Position numbers and translations under genes: made by a program. Of a stretch of 64,000 nt of DNA, positions 1 to 10,762 are shown in pieces. Numbering within the stretch: position 1 is the stretch's first letter; each line of letters opens with the position of its first letter. Location: assembly GCA_012656075.1 (NCBI GenBank), contig JAAKBF010000014.1, positions 248,001 to 312,000 of the forward strand, written 5' to 3'. Source of the stretch: Phytophthora hibernalis. Its lineage: Eukaryota > Oomycota > Peronosporomycetes > Peronosporales > Peronosporaceae. The notes beneath the pieces are model-generated. The model worked only from the letters and a program-made list of their open reading frames with translations, searched no databases and was not told the origin of the DNA.

Positions 1-639
1 TATCTGCGGCCAAGCCGCCTACGGTGTAAATGTATAAGCTTCACTATCTAGCATAGTGAAGATAAGCTGTACACCAGTGGTTGTGAAGCTATCTACTGAT
101 ATCTAATCACTATCCAGTACTGAGTACTGCTTTAGGGAGAGGAAGGTGGGTACACCGTAACCTCCATGTAACCCCGTTACAGCTGCAACCGGTGCGCTGC
201 ATCATGGAGTGTTTTGGCGACTATCGTGGTGATGTTTTCAGTTCAGATAACACCCGATAAATTCGTGATTTTCCGCCACGCAATGCGCCGACACCCATCG
301 AGCCTATTTCACGCACGCTATCCCTGGCGCAGTGTTGTTTCAAACTCTTGAACCACATGATACACCACCTTGTATTCTCCACTGCAGCTGAAGTTCTTCG
401 TTGCTACCTGCTTTTCAAAAATTTCCTCCGCCCGGACGCAAGTTCAAGCCTGCGATGTAGACGAACACTTTCTGGGAGAATTACGTTTTGGCGAGCGCAG
501 AGTACTGCAAGCGCAACCTTTTCAACTACGAGACTGTTCGTGTCTTGGTGTGCAGATATTTGAGAGAGTAGTCTCGTCCACAGAAGTTAAAACACTGCCG
601 TTCATCGCGGCCTCGATACTCGTGGAGAACATCGTTCCG
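1..639. other. No supported gene; flank of a decayed membrane-protein gene
   Basis: I see no convincing coding sequence. The short frames lack family motifs and change frame often. From about 190 onward the sequence may be the eroded 5' part of the membrane-protein relic that becomes recognisable at 640, because an unbroken frame runs into that region from about 606. The first 190 bases look like non-coding repeat DNA. Confidence 0.3.
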
Positions 640-1190
640 ACGATTTGTAGTCATTTATTTGGGTATTCTCTCAAGCATCATCTCTTGGGTGATCGCTATC
701 ATCTACGTTCACTCGATCTGCCTGTTCGCGTCAAGTGATTGTGAGTCAGAGTTCATGGCGTTTTCCATCGGCAGCATCGCGCTAAAGCTCACCCTACCGG
801 AAGGGGCAAAGTCTTATCTACGGTCCACGAAAGATCCTCTGCCTCGGTGAATGATGATAATACTCATATCCACGCCAACAATTCTGGTTAAATCACAGGT
901 GCGAATGCTCCTAATGCGACTCCAAGATGTGCGCATTTCAGTTCTGAGCTCTGCGATGCTAGCACTTGCCGAAATATTCGTGCGGGCAGTAACATCCATG
1001 ATTGCCCACAGAAAGGCGTCATTTACTAAGCAGCCAGCATTTTTCGAAGGCACGACGCAAACTCTCCGTTGGCCAGATACCACAGAGCAGACACCAACAA
1101 GACGAAGCGCAGCAATATATATGTTCGACGTACACCGGGAAGAACGGAGGCGCGCCAAAACGCCACCTTGTCACTCATGCAGCGGAGATC
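640..1190 (+). pseudogene. Multipass membrane protein relic, 5'/middle part
   Basis: Two successive frames (about 640-850 and 851-1190) read as hydrophobic segments separated by a stop codon. They include RRFVVIYLGIL, FSIGSIALKL and STPTILVKSQVRMLL. The same pattern (RRFLKIY, VIATVYVRAIS, ATASIALKLMLQ) recurs on the minus strand at 12.2-12.6 kb, so this is a gene family. The frame ends at HAAEIY, exactly where a TIR element is inserted at 1191, and the reading continues after that element at 1910. Function is unknown; the segments suggest a polytopic membrane protein. In-frame stops and frame changes show it is dead. Confidence 0.55.
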
Positions 1191-1909
1191 TATCCATTCG
1201 CGCACAGTTCCGGACCACCCCAACTCCATACAAGTTCTATGTAAAGCTGGGTTTTTCAATGGATCGCTGAGACTTCATTTTAACGCGTATCGCGTTATTT
1301 ACCAGTATATAGCCACTGACGAGACTAATCGAATGGTATCATTTACACTCAATTGACACATGATTTGGCAAACTTCGCGCAGATCGGCCTGTCAGCGAAG
1401 TTGCCAAGGGTCAAAATTGGTGCGAAATCGTCGTTTCCCAACTAAGTTCGACTATCATGCATAAAAAGCACACAACAATGGTGCCAAGTGCACTCATAAC
1501 ACACCAGAACTTGCTTATTGGGGGCATTGGCCATCAGCGTGCAACACTGATTAGTGTAGAAAGCTAAGTCGATCCATACAGGGCAAAATGGTAAGAATTT
1601 GCAAGCTCGGGAGCTCGTGTAAGAGGATGACAACACTGCAAAATGATGGAAAAGGGCATCGGAGGTTCTTTTTAACCTCAACTTTGTATGTGCGGCTGTT
1701 GGTGGTCCGGAACCTTCCGCACAAAATAGTTGCTTGAATTGGGTGCATTTTTTGATGCTGTAGTGCTGTTGCAGTGGCAGCAACAAAGGCGTATATGAAC
1801 TAAGCTAATGCTTTTCATTCTTATGATGAGCGCCTCAGTGTATCATTTTAAAATAAAATTATAGGCACCTCAAAAGTGGTCCGGAACTGTACATGTATCC
1901 GAACGGATA
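1191..1909. mobile_element. Non-autonomous TIR element with mariner-type ends, copy 1
   Basis: A 719-bp segment starts TATCCATTCGCGCACAG and ends with the near-inverse GAACGGATA, preceded by AGTGGTCCGGAACTGT. It aligns along its whole length with 4811-5539, so the ends are set by comparing copies. TA dinucleotides lie at both ends, as expected for Tc1/mariner target duplication. No transposase is encoded, so it is a MITE-like passenger. Its 3' end has a small replacement (ACATGTATCC in place of GCGC) that weakens the repeat. Confidence 0.8.
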
Positions 1910-2242
1910 CTCCGATATGTATGCAGAGTATAATATGGACATATAATGTCCATGGGCTGCTCGTATGCTATCATGTTCTTCTTCTGGAATCATCCACAAT
2001 ACCAGTTCATCGCGTCACCTACTGAGAAGCCCGAAGCTCTCCAACGCTTCCACCAGTTCGTCATTTTCGCCTTTAAGATGAGCGTCGAGGTAGTAGTGGA
2101 CTTTATTGCCTGTAATATTGAGGTTCTGCACGGTATTGACTTCGGCAGCTTCGACCAGAACGATCCGTTCCTGACATTTTTGATGTCCGTGCTGGCACTT
2201 GGTAGTGTTTCGAACTCCGCTGGACTGTACATCCAATCATGA
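1910..2242 (+). pseudogene. Multipass membrane protein relic, C-terminal part
   Basis: This continues the gene cut at 1191. Joining across the element with one TA copy removed restores AEIY-SDMYAEY. A stop follows, then a frame with GCSYAIMFFFWNHPQYQ, VDFIACNIEV and FDQNDPFLTFL, ending at a TGA after GLYIQS. The fragment at 9940-10306 shares AAEIYSDM, VDFSACILE, FDQNDPFLVF and a similar last line, which supports homology. Function is unknown; the hydrophobic segments suggest a membrane protein. Confidence 0.6.
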
Positions 2243-2324
2243 ATGAATGCATATTATGTGATATCGGGGAATTTTGATCCATAAGGCGAGTCATACCGCT
2301 ACATGAGAGGAGTCAGGGTAGATG

Positions 2325-2853
2325 ACACGACAAGGCAAGTGGGCTTCTTTGATGGGGGCTCGAGGGGAAATCCGGGCCTGGAGGAAGCGGCGGTGTGGTG
2401 ATAGAGTTGGAAGGAACAAGGGCGAAGGTTGTATGGGCGGCGACGACAGCTTTAGGCCGAATTTCAATTACTAACAACGTAGCGGAGTAGTTCATCGGTC
2501 TCCATCGAATGCTTGCACATGCAGTGGTGAAAGGCTGGAAGGGGATACACGTAGTCGGAGACAGTGCCCTCTTACTGGGAATGATGGCACAGCGGCGATA
2601 TCCAAAATCGCTCCAGCTGCAGCACTGGTACCGAATTACCAGAAAGCTGGCAGACATGTGTGAACTCGACACCTTGACTCACCACATTAGAAGCTATAAC
2701 AAAATGGCAGACTGGTTGGCCAACCAGGCCATGGGCAACAAGTGCAGACAAATGGTGCAATTTGGCACGGAGGTGGGATCGAACGAGCTGCGAGGTGGCA
2801 TTCAAGGGCTGATGGAAGCGGATGTCAGGCGCCGGGCGGAGGTCAACAGCTAA
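2325..2853 (+). pseudogene. RNase HI domain of a retroelement, decayed
   Basis: The classic RNase HI opening FDGGSRGNPG (about 2350-2380) is followed after a one-base frame change by GVVIELEG. Then come NNVAE with an in-frame TAG, VVGDSALLLGMM and KMADWLANQAM, which together match the D-E-D-D active-site pattern. The frame ends at 2853. No reverse transcriptase lies next to it, so this is a detached piece of a retrotransposon RNase H. The frameshift and stop exclude function. Confidence 0.75.
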
Positions 2854-3072
2854 TCAGCCAAGTTTACAAAGAAAGCGAGCGGCGGATGAATTGGAAGTAG
2901 AAGAAGAACAGAACGCTGGAGAGCGTGTCCCAAACCAAGGCAGCTATCAACACTGCGTTGAAATGGCGCTTAGAGTTCATGCCAGGCGATGACTACACCT
3001 TGCCCGTCCAAGTTCGCAGCAGTGTAAGGCAAAATGGTGTGAAGTAGCTAAAGTAACCCATAAAAGTAAAGA

Positions 3073-4048
3073 TTGTTTTCAGAAAAAAGGATTCAGACCA
3101 ATGTAGATTTAGTGAAGAGCAAACTGGTGGTCAGTGGCAAACATGCCAAAGAGCCTAAGCACACGCTTGCAGCGCGAGCTCGCGTGTTGGATGAACACCG
3201 AGACGGCAGAGACTGGATTCTTGTAGCCGACTGCAACGGCATACCCCCCACTATGGCGCGCAATATTGTCGAGCGTGGAACACCTGAGCTGAAGGAGAAG
3301 GGCGGGGCACGGGCTGCAAGCACCAAATGCACACCGGAAATGGAGGACGCACTCGTGGAGTATTTGGTGGACAACTGCCAGTATACACTTGTCCAAATGC
3401 GCGACATGCCGCACTACGATTTCGACATTCTCGTCAGCACGTCCCTAATCAGCGAGAAGATGTACAACAAGCTTTACACGGTGAAGCAGGTACGTTTATT
3501 GATATGTGAAGTTATGCTACTTTTGATAGTACTGAACTTAGTTTGCCTGCTGTTTTATCCAGGTTAGAGTCGAGCCCGAAATATGCAACAACATCGAGAA
3601 ACGCAGGATGTTCGGTGAAGCGCTGCTTAAACACGAGCATGAAGGAGCTTTCCTCGTATATTACAATGAGACTATGTAATTACAATCTCTATTGTAAACG
3701 ATCGCAAGGGCGCTCCCATCGGTCAACGAGCGGTGGTCAAGCTCCCACCCTCTAAGAGTGCTAATCTACAGCTACGTGTGTGGTCTCTCCTGAGATAGGG
3801 CTCGTGCACTATGCCAAAGTACGCGGGAGCATCAGGATGGAGGTAAGTGCTGATTTTGTAGACTCCATTTACGAAGCCGTCAAGCAGCACGACGTCTACC
3901 AGGCGCACTTTGAGGGCAAGAACATTGTCATCGTGCTGGACAATGCCCCTGCCCACAGTCAGACGGAGACTCTTGTCCGCAGTCGGGGTGTTCTGAAGCT
4001 GCTACGACTCAGCCCGTATTCACCCATGTGCAATCCGATTGAAGGTAT
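3073..4048 (+). pseudogene. Tc1/mariner-like (IS630 group) DDE transposase, decayed
   Basis: Exon 1 (3073-3489) encodes a helix-turn-helix region (RARVLDEHRDGRDW, PTMARNIVERG). A 73-nt intron follows (GTACGT at 3490 to CCAG at 3562). Exon 2 has YYNETNYNLYCKRSQGRS, where the family normally has the first catalytic Asp; here the codon AAT gives Asn. After frame breaks come VLDNAPAHSQTE (second Asp) and SPYSPMCNPIEG (catalytic Glu). Reading beyond 4048 is lost. It lies between the two mariner-type MITE copies, but nothing shows that it mobilised them. Stops, frameshifts and the changed Asp make it inactive. Confidence 0.75.
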
Positions 4049-4269
4049 GTACATGTAGTAATACAATACACCTCATCATTTACTATTATTAGCCATACCG
4101 CTACATGTAGCTATGACAGCCATTAGCATTGTTCAGCAAACCCTATAGGGACTGAGAGATGATAACATACGGCCGAAAGCCAGGAACACTCGGAATCCTG
4201 TTTTAAATTCACTCCGTCGCCTCGCAATGTGCAGATCTACCTCGTTGATGACGATGGTCGCACGCATCG

Positions 4270-4500
4270 GCTGCGTCCAAGTTAACGGTCTGACTCCTCT
4301 TTGTCTGGGGCTCGTACCCTACACGGAGTCCTCATTTCAGATGAAGCCCGTTCTGAAGACCAACACGCTGAATGCGCTGTCTACTCTGCCCCGTTGTGGT
4401 ACCTCGTATCTGCAAACACTGAAATCCGGGAATGCAAATGTCAACCTCTTCGTGCCTGCTTTGAATGACTACAAGCACCCCCGTTACAGTGCCTTCCAGT
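4270..4500 (+). pseudogene. S33-type serine peptidase relic (N-terminal piece)
   Basis: The DNA around 4305-4420 aligns with the 5' coding part of the peptidase gene at 5734-7764. It shares TACCCT..ACGGAGTC, GCTGAATGCGC and TCTAC..GCCCCG in the same order and spacing, corresponding to the WYPCSESTF and AECAIYAAP stretches. The frame is broken, and nothing after the first quarter of the gene is recognisable. I read it as a degraded paralogue upstream of the long copy. Confidence 0.45.
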
Positions 4501-4810
4501 CCTATACTACCAGAAACAACTATGAGCATCTCCACCGGTTGATCAAAAGCTATTGGCCAAATCCACGATTTGACTTTGAGTCTCCCCACCGGTTCCGATT
4601 AAATTTGAGTTAAAGCTGCAATCGAGAACGCTGAACTTTGACCCATCCTGTCAAACAGCACGACAATCCATGCTTTTGCGCTTGTCATCAGCTTCGAATT
4701 TCTCGCAAACCCCGTTCCAAGAATTACAAAGCCGCACCCCGTTGCTACACCGAGCAAAAGTATCAGCCCCAGTTGTGCAATCCGTACAAAAAGCTCCTCT
4801 GTCGCCCATG

Positions 4811-5539
4811 TATCCGTTCGCGCACTGTTCCGGACCACCTCGATTCCATACAAGTTCTATTTAAAACTCATTTTTTCAATCGGTCGCTGACGCATCATTT
4901 TAACGCGTATCGAGTTATTGAAACCACCATTAGACAGCCACCGACGAGACGAATCGAATGGTATTATTTACACTCGATTGACACTTGATTTGGCGAACTT
5001 CGCGCAGATCGACCCGTCAGCCGGGTTGCCAAGGGTCAGAATTGGTGTGAAAGCGTCGTTTCCCAACTAAATTCGATTATTCTGCATAAAACGTGCACAA
5101 CAATCGTGCCAAGTGCACACATAACACACCAAAATTTGCTCATTCGGTGCAGTAGCGACCTGCATGCAATGCTGATTAGCGTAGAAAGCCCAGATGATCC
5201 ATACAGGGCAAAATCGTAAGCATTTGGGATCTCGGGGTCTCCTGCAAGACGAAAACAAGGCTGCAAAATGGTGAAAAATTGTTCAAAACGCCTGTTTAAC
5301 TTCAAGTTTGTATTGGCGACTGTTGACGCTGTTGGTGGTCGGAACCGTGCGCAAAAATAGTTGCTTGATTCGAGTGTATTTTTCATGCTGTAGTGCTGCC
5401 GCAGTGGCGGCAACAAAAGCGTATATGGACTAAGCTAATGCTCCTCACTCTTATGGTGGGCGCTGCAGTGCCTGACATCACTATTTTTACGAAATTATAG
5501 GCACCTTAAAAGTGGTCCGGAGCTGTGCGCGAACGGATA
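4811..5539. mobile_element. Non-autonomous TIR element with mariner-type ends, copy 2
   Basis: A 729-bp sibling of 1191-1909. It begins TATCCGTTCGCGCACTG and ends CGCGAACGGATA, so the terminal inverted repeats are about 29 bp and near-perfect. TA is present at both edges. There is no coding capacity. It lies between a decayed S33 relic and the long S33 gene. Confidence 0.85.
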
Positions 5540-5733
5540 AGCCCATGCCAAATCTAACCAGAAGCTAATCGGGTCGGAGATGTTCTAACAAAGAGTACAA
5601 TTTCATCACGCGCTTTTGGGTTCAACAGAGTTAGTTGCAGCATCGCGTATCAATCAACCCGAGAAAAACGGATGACACTATCCTGTTGGACGCAAGAAGA
5701 CCACCACGACGTGACCCACTTTGCCGATTGAGG

Positions 5734-7764
5734 ATGAAGCTGTACCATGCGATATCTCTGGTGACGGTGGTGACCCAGGCATCGGCAGTCTCCGCGGTTT
5801 CCCTGCTGAATGGCTGGTATCCCTGCTCGGAGTCTACCTTTGCGGAGGAGGTTAGCTCCGGCGACCAGAGCGCTGAATGCGCGATCTACGCCGCACCGCT
5901 GTGCTATACTGGCGTCTGTAAAACCCCCGCGTCTATAGATTCTACGGTCGACATTTTCGTGAAACGAGTACCTGCAGTGGCCAACTCAAAAACAGCGAAG
6001 AATGTGTGGCTCATGCAAGAGGCCCGGGTGCTTCGTCCACTGCTAGTAAGTTATCGTTTGGCTACTTTTTATCGTCAAAAGTAGTCACCGGATGATGTTT
6101 GCGTATCTGTCAGTGGAATCGGCTATGATGGAGCTACATTCGCGCCTCGATGGGGCAGTAAATGTGTACACGATGGACCACCGCGGAACTGGTCGGAGCA
6201 CGCTATTGGATTGCGTCGCAGCGCAGGCCACTACGAGTGGTTCCCCGTCGGGCGGTTCAATCGATGTATCAGAAGTTCCGGCATGCGCCCAGGCACTGGA
6301 AAGAAATACGGAGACCTGGCGTCATTCTCTATGACGAGCGCCGCTACGGATGTGGCAACGTTCATTTCCGACTACTCAAATGGCGCGAACACTATCGTGT
6401 ACGGGGTAAGTTACGGCACTGCGTTGGTGGAGCGTATTATACATTTGGATCCTCCAGGGGTGACTGGGTACGTTCTCGACGGCGTTGCAACGAGCTCAGG
6501 AGCTTCGGCGGGAAAATTTGAGTATTTCTCAGTCTGGGACGCCGATTTTGGTGATGTGGGAGATGCATTCCTAGCTCTTTGCGCGACAGAAAGCGCGTGC
6601 AGCTCTCGGTTTCAATCGAGTAGTCTGCTAGTCACGCTGCAGGATCTGATAACGAAGTTTGATGATGATCCCAACTCAACTTGTGCTGCTCTGGTGAGCA
6701 GAATGGACAGTAGCGAAACCAGTGAACCTTCGTCCTATATTCTTCGGCAGGTGCTGGGTGTGTTGTTGCAAAGCGCAAAAACGCGAACAATTATCCCGCC
6801 GGTTGTCTACAGACTAAGCCGCTGTACGTCCAAGGATCTTGACGTGCTCAAGCATTTCTTCACTTTTTTTAACTCATTTGCCTCTTCCTCGAGCGAAGAC
6901 GACGCTTTCTTCTCATCGCTGCTGTATTACTTGGTCGTTTTCTCGGAGATGTGGGAGAAACCAGAGCCCTCTGTTACCGAAATGATCACGCGTTTTACAA
7001 ACACTAGACTTTCTGATGGAGGCTCTTACTCAGAAATTCCACGATACTGTGCATTCTCGAAAGAGAGCTCAGTCGTGTGTGACCAGCTCAAGGTCGGCGA
7101 CTACGCCGCAAACGGAATCACCTATGAGCGCGATGGATACTGGAACAATAGCGCCTCCATCCCTAAACAAGCGAGTGTGTTGCTATTGAGTAGCAAATTG
7201 GACCCTCAGACACCACACAAATATGCCGAATATTTGCTGGCGACGCTCAACGGAGACAAGAAAGAACTCATAAGTTTCGAGCACGCAACACACGGTACAC
7301 TGTGGACAACTCCCATGGACCAAGATGATGAGACCTGCGGCATGAAGCTGCTAGTATCGTATGTAAACGGCAATGGAGATTTGGACAGCTTGGACAAAAC
7401 ATGCGTTGACAGCATGCCCTCATTCAGTCTGACGCCACCACTGGCTTATCAGTACTACTTTTTGAGCACCGAGGACTCGTACGACGGGGTCTTCGATGCA
7501 AGCTTGAGTGCGATGGTTACAGGCTCGATCTCCGACATAGACGGAACCAACACAAGCTCGACTTCCAAGGATGTGTCCGCGTATAAGACGGAATTCATCG
7601 TGTTCCTCGTGCTCTTTGTCGCGGCATCCGTGCAGGCTGGTTTCTTTGCCTATCGCTGGTACAAGATCAAAAACGATAAGATAAACACGAGCGCGACCAA
7701 TGACTTGCCTGAGAACATCGAGATCTCAACTCCTCTTGAAGTTGCAGCTTCGTCTCCTCATTGA
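5734..7764 (+). CDS. Secreted or membrane-anchored S33-type alpha/beta-hydrolase (serine peptidase)
   Basis: The ATG at 5734 opens a signal peptide (MKLYHAISLVTVVTQASA). A 68-nt intron (GTAAGT at 6046 to TCAG at 6113) restores the reading STA-MESAMM across the splice. The oxyanion region GGPG, the MDHRGTGRS block, the nucleophile elbow GVSYGT, the acid site SKLDPQTPHKY and the catalytic His in THGTLW are all visible, so the S33/TAP-like triad is present. A C-terminal transmembrane helix (about 7600-7665) and a short basic tail suggest a surface-anchored peptidase. Two single-base losses break the frame, at the GGPG codons (about 6019) and near 6304 in an A run. They may be assembly errors. 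Degraded cousins lie on both sides. Confidence 0.75.
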
Positions 7765-7984
7765 ACCGCATTATACCTTTTGTGATCAACCTTCCCTTGT
7801 CACTCTCAAACGGTCAAATTGACAGTCCGCTGTATCATGAAGATATACTTCGAAGTAACAATTAAATAAAGTCGTTTCGCTCTGCTCCTTAGATTATACG
7901 CTGTCCCCACTTCCCCATTTGCTTCGTTCGCGAAAACAGCATTCAAAATGCCGCGCTCGAGTCCAGTGCAATTTACCAGCGTCG

Positions 7985-8160
7985 TACCCATTAGTTCAAT
8001 GTATGGCTGCATTGACTTCCGTCATGAAATCCCAGCTGAATGGCTAGTATCCGTGCTCCGATTACACTTTCTCCGATGAGCTCACAACTGAAAGGTAAAG
8101 TGAATGTAAATACGATACGTTGTGGAACTGACCGCAGTAATCTATCAGGCACCTTTGTAA
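7985..8160 (+). pseudogene. S33-type peptidase relic, downstream copy
   Basis: CAGCTGAATGGCTAGTATCC and the following bases copy the LNGWYPCSESTF coding region of the upstream gene (5808 onward), with a stop replacing Trp. After an internal deletion the text continues with a segment matching VNVYTMDHRGTG (about 8101-8140). It is a heavily deleted tandem paralogue. Confidence 0.55.
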
Positions 8161-8254
8161 ACGATCTTAACCCGTTGAAGTACATGGGCAAAATTGAAGT
8201 GTTGTACTCGTACACATGCATGACTTATTCCCCACCCCTAGAAGGTACATGCGC

Positions 8255-8281
8255 TAAGCCGAAGGGGTCCCCTTCGGCTTA
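8255..8281. repeat. Perfect 13-bp hairpin
   Basis: TAAGCCGAAGGGG and its exact reverse complement flank one T. The hairpin sits inside a sequence that otherwise matches 10291-10320, so it looks like a small insertion into that shared end sequence. Confidence 0.8.
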
Positions 8282-8284
8282 GGG

Positions 8285-8360
8285 CCATTCTCAACCGATC
8301 GCATCGCACCGCAGCGCATCTCATGGTTATGCACCGTGCGGCGGCATCGGTTGAGAACGG
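8285..8360. repeat. Short inverted repeat (CCATTCTCAACCGAT)
   Basis: CCATTCTCAACCGAT at 8285-8299 is inverted, with one mismatch, at 8346-8360. The left arm is also found at the edge of the Harbinger-like relic (10307-10320), so these are probably remnants of transposon ends. Confidence 0.55.
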
Positions 8361-8617
8361 TCACGCGACGGTTTGGTCGCATGGCGACGAGTGGTCACTG
8401 ATTGGTCAATTCCAGTTCCAGTTGAAACACCTGAAGGTGTGCTCGCATCGCGTTCGTGGTAGGAAGGCGACATCGCTTGCATTCGGCTGTAAGGCTGATG
8501 CTAACGGCTTATTGATTTGTGTGTGCAGGTCTACATGTACTCCTCCCAGAGAGGCATGCAGCCCCCTGAGACTGGAGGGGTATTAACTTCCACCCACAGC
8601 ATACTCCACCGCCGAGA

Positions 8618-9832
8618 ATGAATGGAAATCCGAACCCACCAACACTACTTCCTTCGGATTCAGCAATGTCGAGCCACAACCTACACGAGAGCCAGATTAT
8701 GACCGCGCACGCGCCTTCTTCTCGGAGCGTCGGCATGAACAGCCCCTTACGTCCCCAGAATCTGCAAACACAGCTAGAGGAGGACTCAGACAGTTCTGAG
8801 GACAGCCTAATCCTGCAGACGTAGACATCGAACGCTTCCCCGCCAGATTACAACACTTGGAAGGCCGATGATATTCGCAAGGAGTGCACTCGCAGGGGTT
8901 GCGGCTTAAGGGTAAGATGAAGAGGCATGAGAGGATTGAAGTTCTCAGACGCCACGACGCTGCAATGCTGGCGAACGATCACAGTGTGCTAGAAGACGGC
9001 GTTCAAGTTGAGGGTGGAATTGAAGTAGCTTCGCGAAGCAAACACTGCATGTTTTGTCTGTTGAACATCCTATTCAGTGATGAGTTCGCACTCAATTTCT
9101 GTCGAACAGGTACAGCTTCCAGTGTACCGTGCACCCATCCGTAGTCGAGCTTGATACTAATCCAAGTGATGCGTGTTGTAGGAGATACGGCTTCGCGGAA
9201 TGAGCTAGACGCAAAACTGCTAAACGAAAGAAGCGATTTATGGCAGTGTGTGCAGGCTGCCTTTGTGGAGTCTTATCCCACCGACCACGAGCGCAACAAA
9301 TTGGAGTTCGACGACGACCCCTTCTTCTATGGCATTGATCCAGCCGTGGTCAAAGCCCACTCAGCAAAGAAGCTGTATGATATGTGGAAGGAGGTTAACA
9401 GGAACTATTTCTCCGCGCAAGAAAAGTTTGCACAGTCTGGTCAACATGAGAACGAATTTCGAAAGTTCGTGCAAGGACGCGGAGACGTCCTGTACCTACG
9501 CAGATGGCTCAACGTGAGGGCTGCTACTCTTGTTTTTATCGACGGCTGTGTTATGATCAATACTGACGATTGTTGTTCTGTTCTAATAGGTGAAACCTCA
9601 TCTGAATAACTTCGTGAAAGGAGGTCTGTTGGCAAAGGACGAGCTGGACACGTTAGACGGCCGAACAGGCATTGCTGCGGGAGTCGCTACTGCTGCTACA
9701 CAATCGAAACGAAAGAGCATCGAAGCATTTGAACTCATGGCCTCTTCGTTCAACACGTACGTTATGGACCGGCGAGCTGAAACAGAACGTGAGCGTATCT
9801 CAACAGGTAGTTTATTGCAAGAGCGCTCTTAG
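8618..9832 (+). pseudogene. Conserved nuclear-type protein with SAP-like region, broken
   Basis: The first frame (8618-8824) is Ser-rich and acidic, ending at a TAG. After a break, a SAP-like helix-loop-helix (WKADDIRKEC, then GKMKRHERIEVLRR) lies at about 8858-8960. A 72-nt intron (9110-9181) and a 76-nt intron (9514-9589) both restore sensible reading: CRTG-DTASRNEL and RRWLN-VKPHLNNF. The last exon ends at TAG 9832. The family appears to be a multicopy oomycete protein whose function I cannot name; the SAP-like part suggests DNA binding. The stop at 8822 and the frame change near 8900 argue that it is dead. Confidence 0.5.
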
Positions 9833-9939
9833 ATCCTGACCACGCCAGCTGATATCCGTCGTCAGTAGGTAAACTCACGGAAAGTGGAACCCGAGTCCAT
9901 TCAAAGGGCGAGAGTCTCGCCGTCTCGCCGCGAGACGGC

Positions 9940-10306
9940 TGCACAGTACAATTTACGAAGAGAAACAGAAGAGCGTCGACGAAAGCATCGTGACCTCCAC
10001 GCGGCCGAAATTTATTCTGATATGCTCGTACGCTATCCTCTTCTTTCAGTTTTTCGGAATCACCAACGACTACAGAAATGAGTGATTCCGTCGATCCCTC
10101 GGCTGCGTCACAAGAACTTCAGCTGGCGTACTTGGGAGCTCTGCAGATGGGAATTGTGGTGCTTGTCGACTTTTCAGCCTGCATTCTTGAGGCTGCTGCG
10201 GGCTTGTAATTCAAGGGTTTCGATCAAAATGACCCGTTCCTGGTGTTTCCCTAGCGATGTTGTCATTTTCCAACGTTGCCATCTCTGCTGGGTACATGCG
10301 CTAAGG
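9940..10306 (+). pseudogene. Multipass membrane protein relic, C-terminal part (second copy)
   Basis: Same family as 640-2242. HAAEIYSDM at about 10000, YAILFFQFFG, VDFSACILE, GFDQNDPFLVF and NVAISAGYMR with a stop follow in order, with at least three frame changes or stops. It ends at the common sequence GGTACATGCGCTAAGGGCC that also marks the border of the Harbinger relic. Confidence 0.55.
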
Positions 10307-10762
10307 GCCATTCTCAACCGGAAAATGCGGTCGCATGCGACCAAATAAAGGCACGTTATTGGCTAGCCATCTGGGCGGCCGCATGCGTTGAATGACAAAA
10401 AAGGTTTCCATGCGACCAATTCTCCGCATGCGTCCAAGACGCTGCTTACGGGTGTATGGGGCTACTGTCGATGCACCAATCAGATTGTAGCACGACTGGC
10501 GAAGATTGACCAATGAAATCTGTTCTGATCTGCACGCTTCAACTCGATTGCAAATTTAGCGCACATGGCAACTCGCAGCCTCCTTCCTCACACGCAGCAA
10601 CTCGCAGCCCTCACACGCGACTCGCAGCATCGCGAAGCCAGCTCCCTTACTCTACAACCTAACGACAATGCCACGCCGTCGTGAAGCCGAGGAGTTGTCT
10701 TCGGTCCTCGTTCCTGTTTCACTTTCATTGGAGCGTATGTAGCCTACGCTGGAGGTAGTGAC

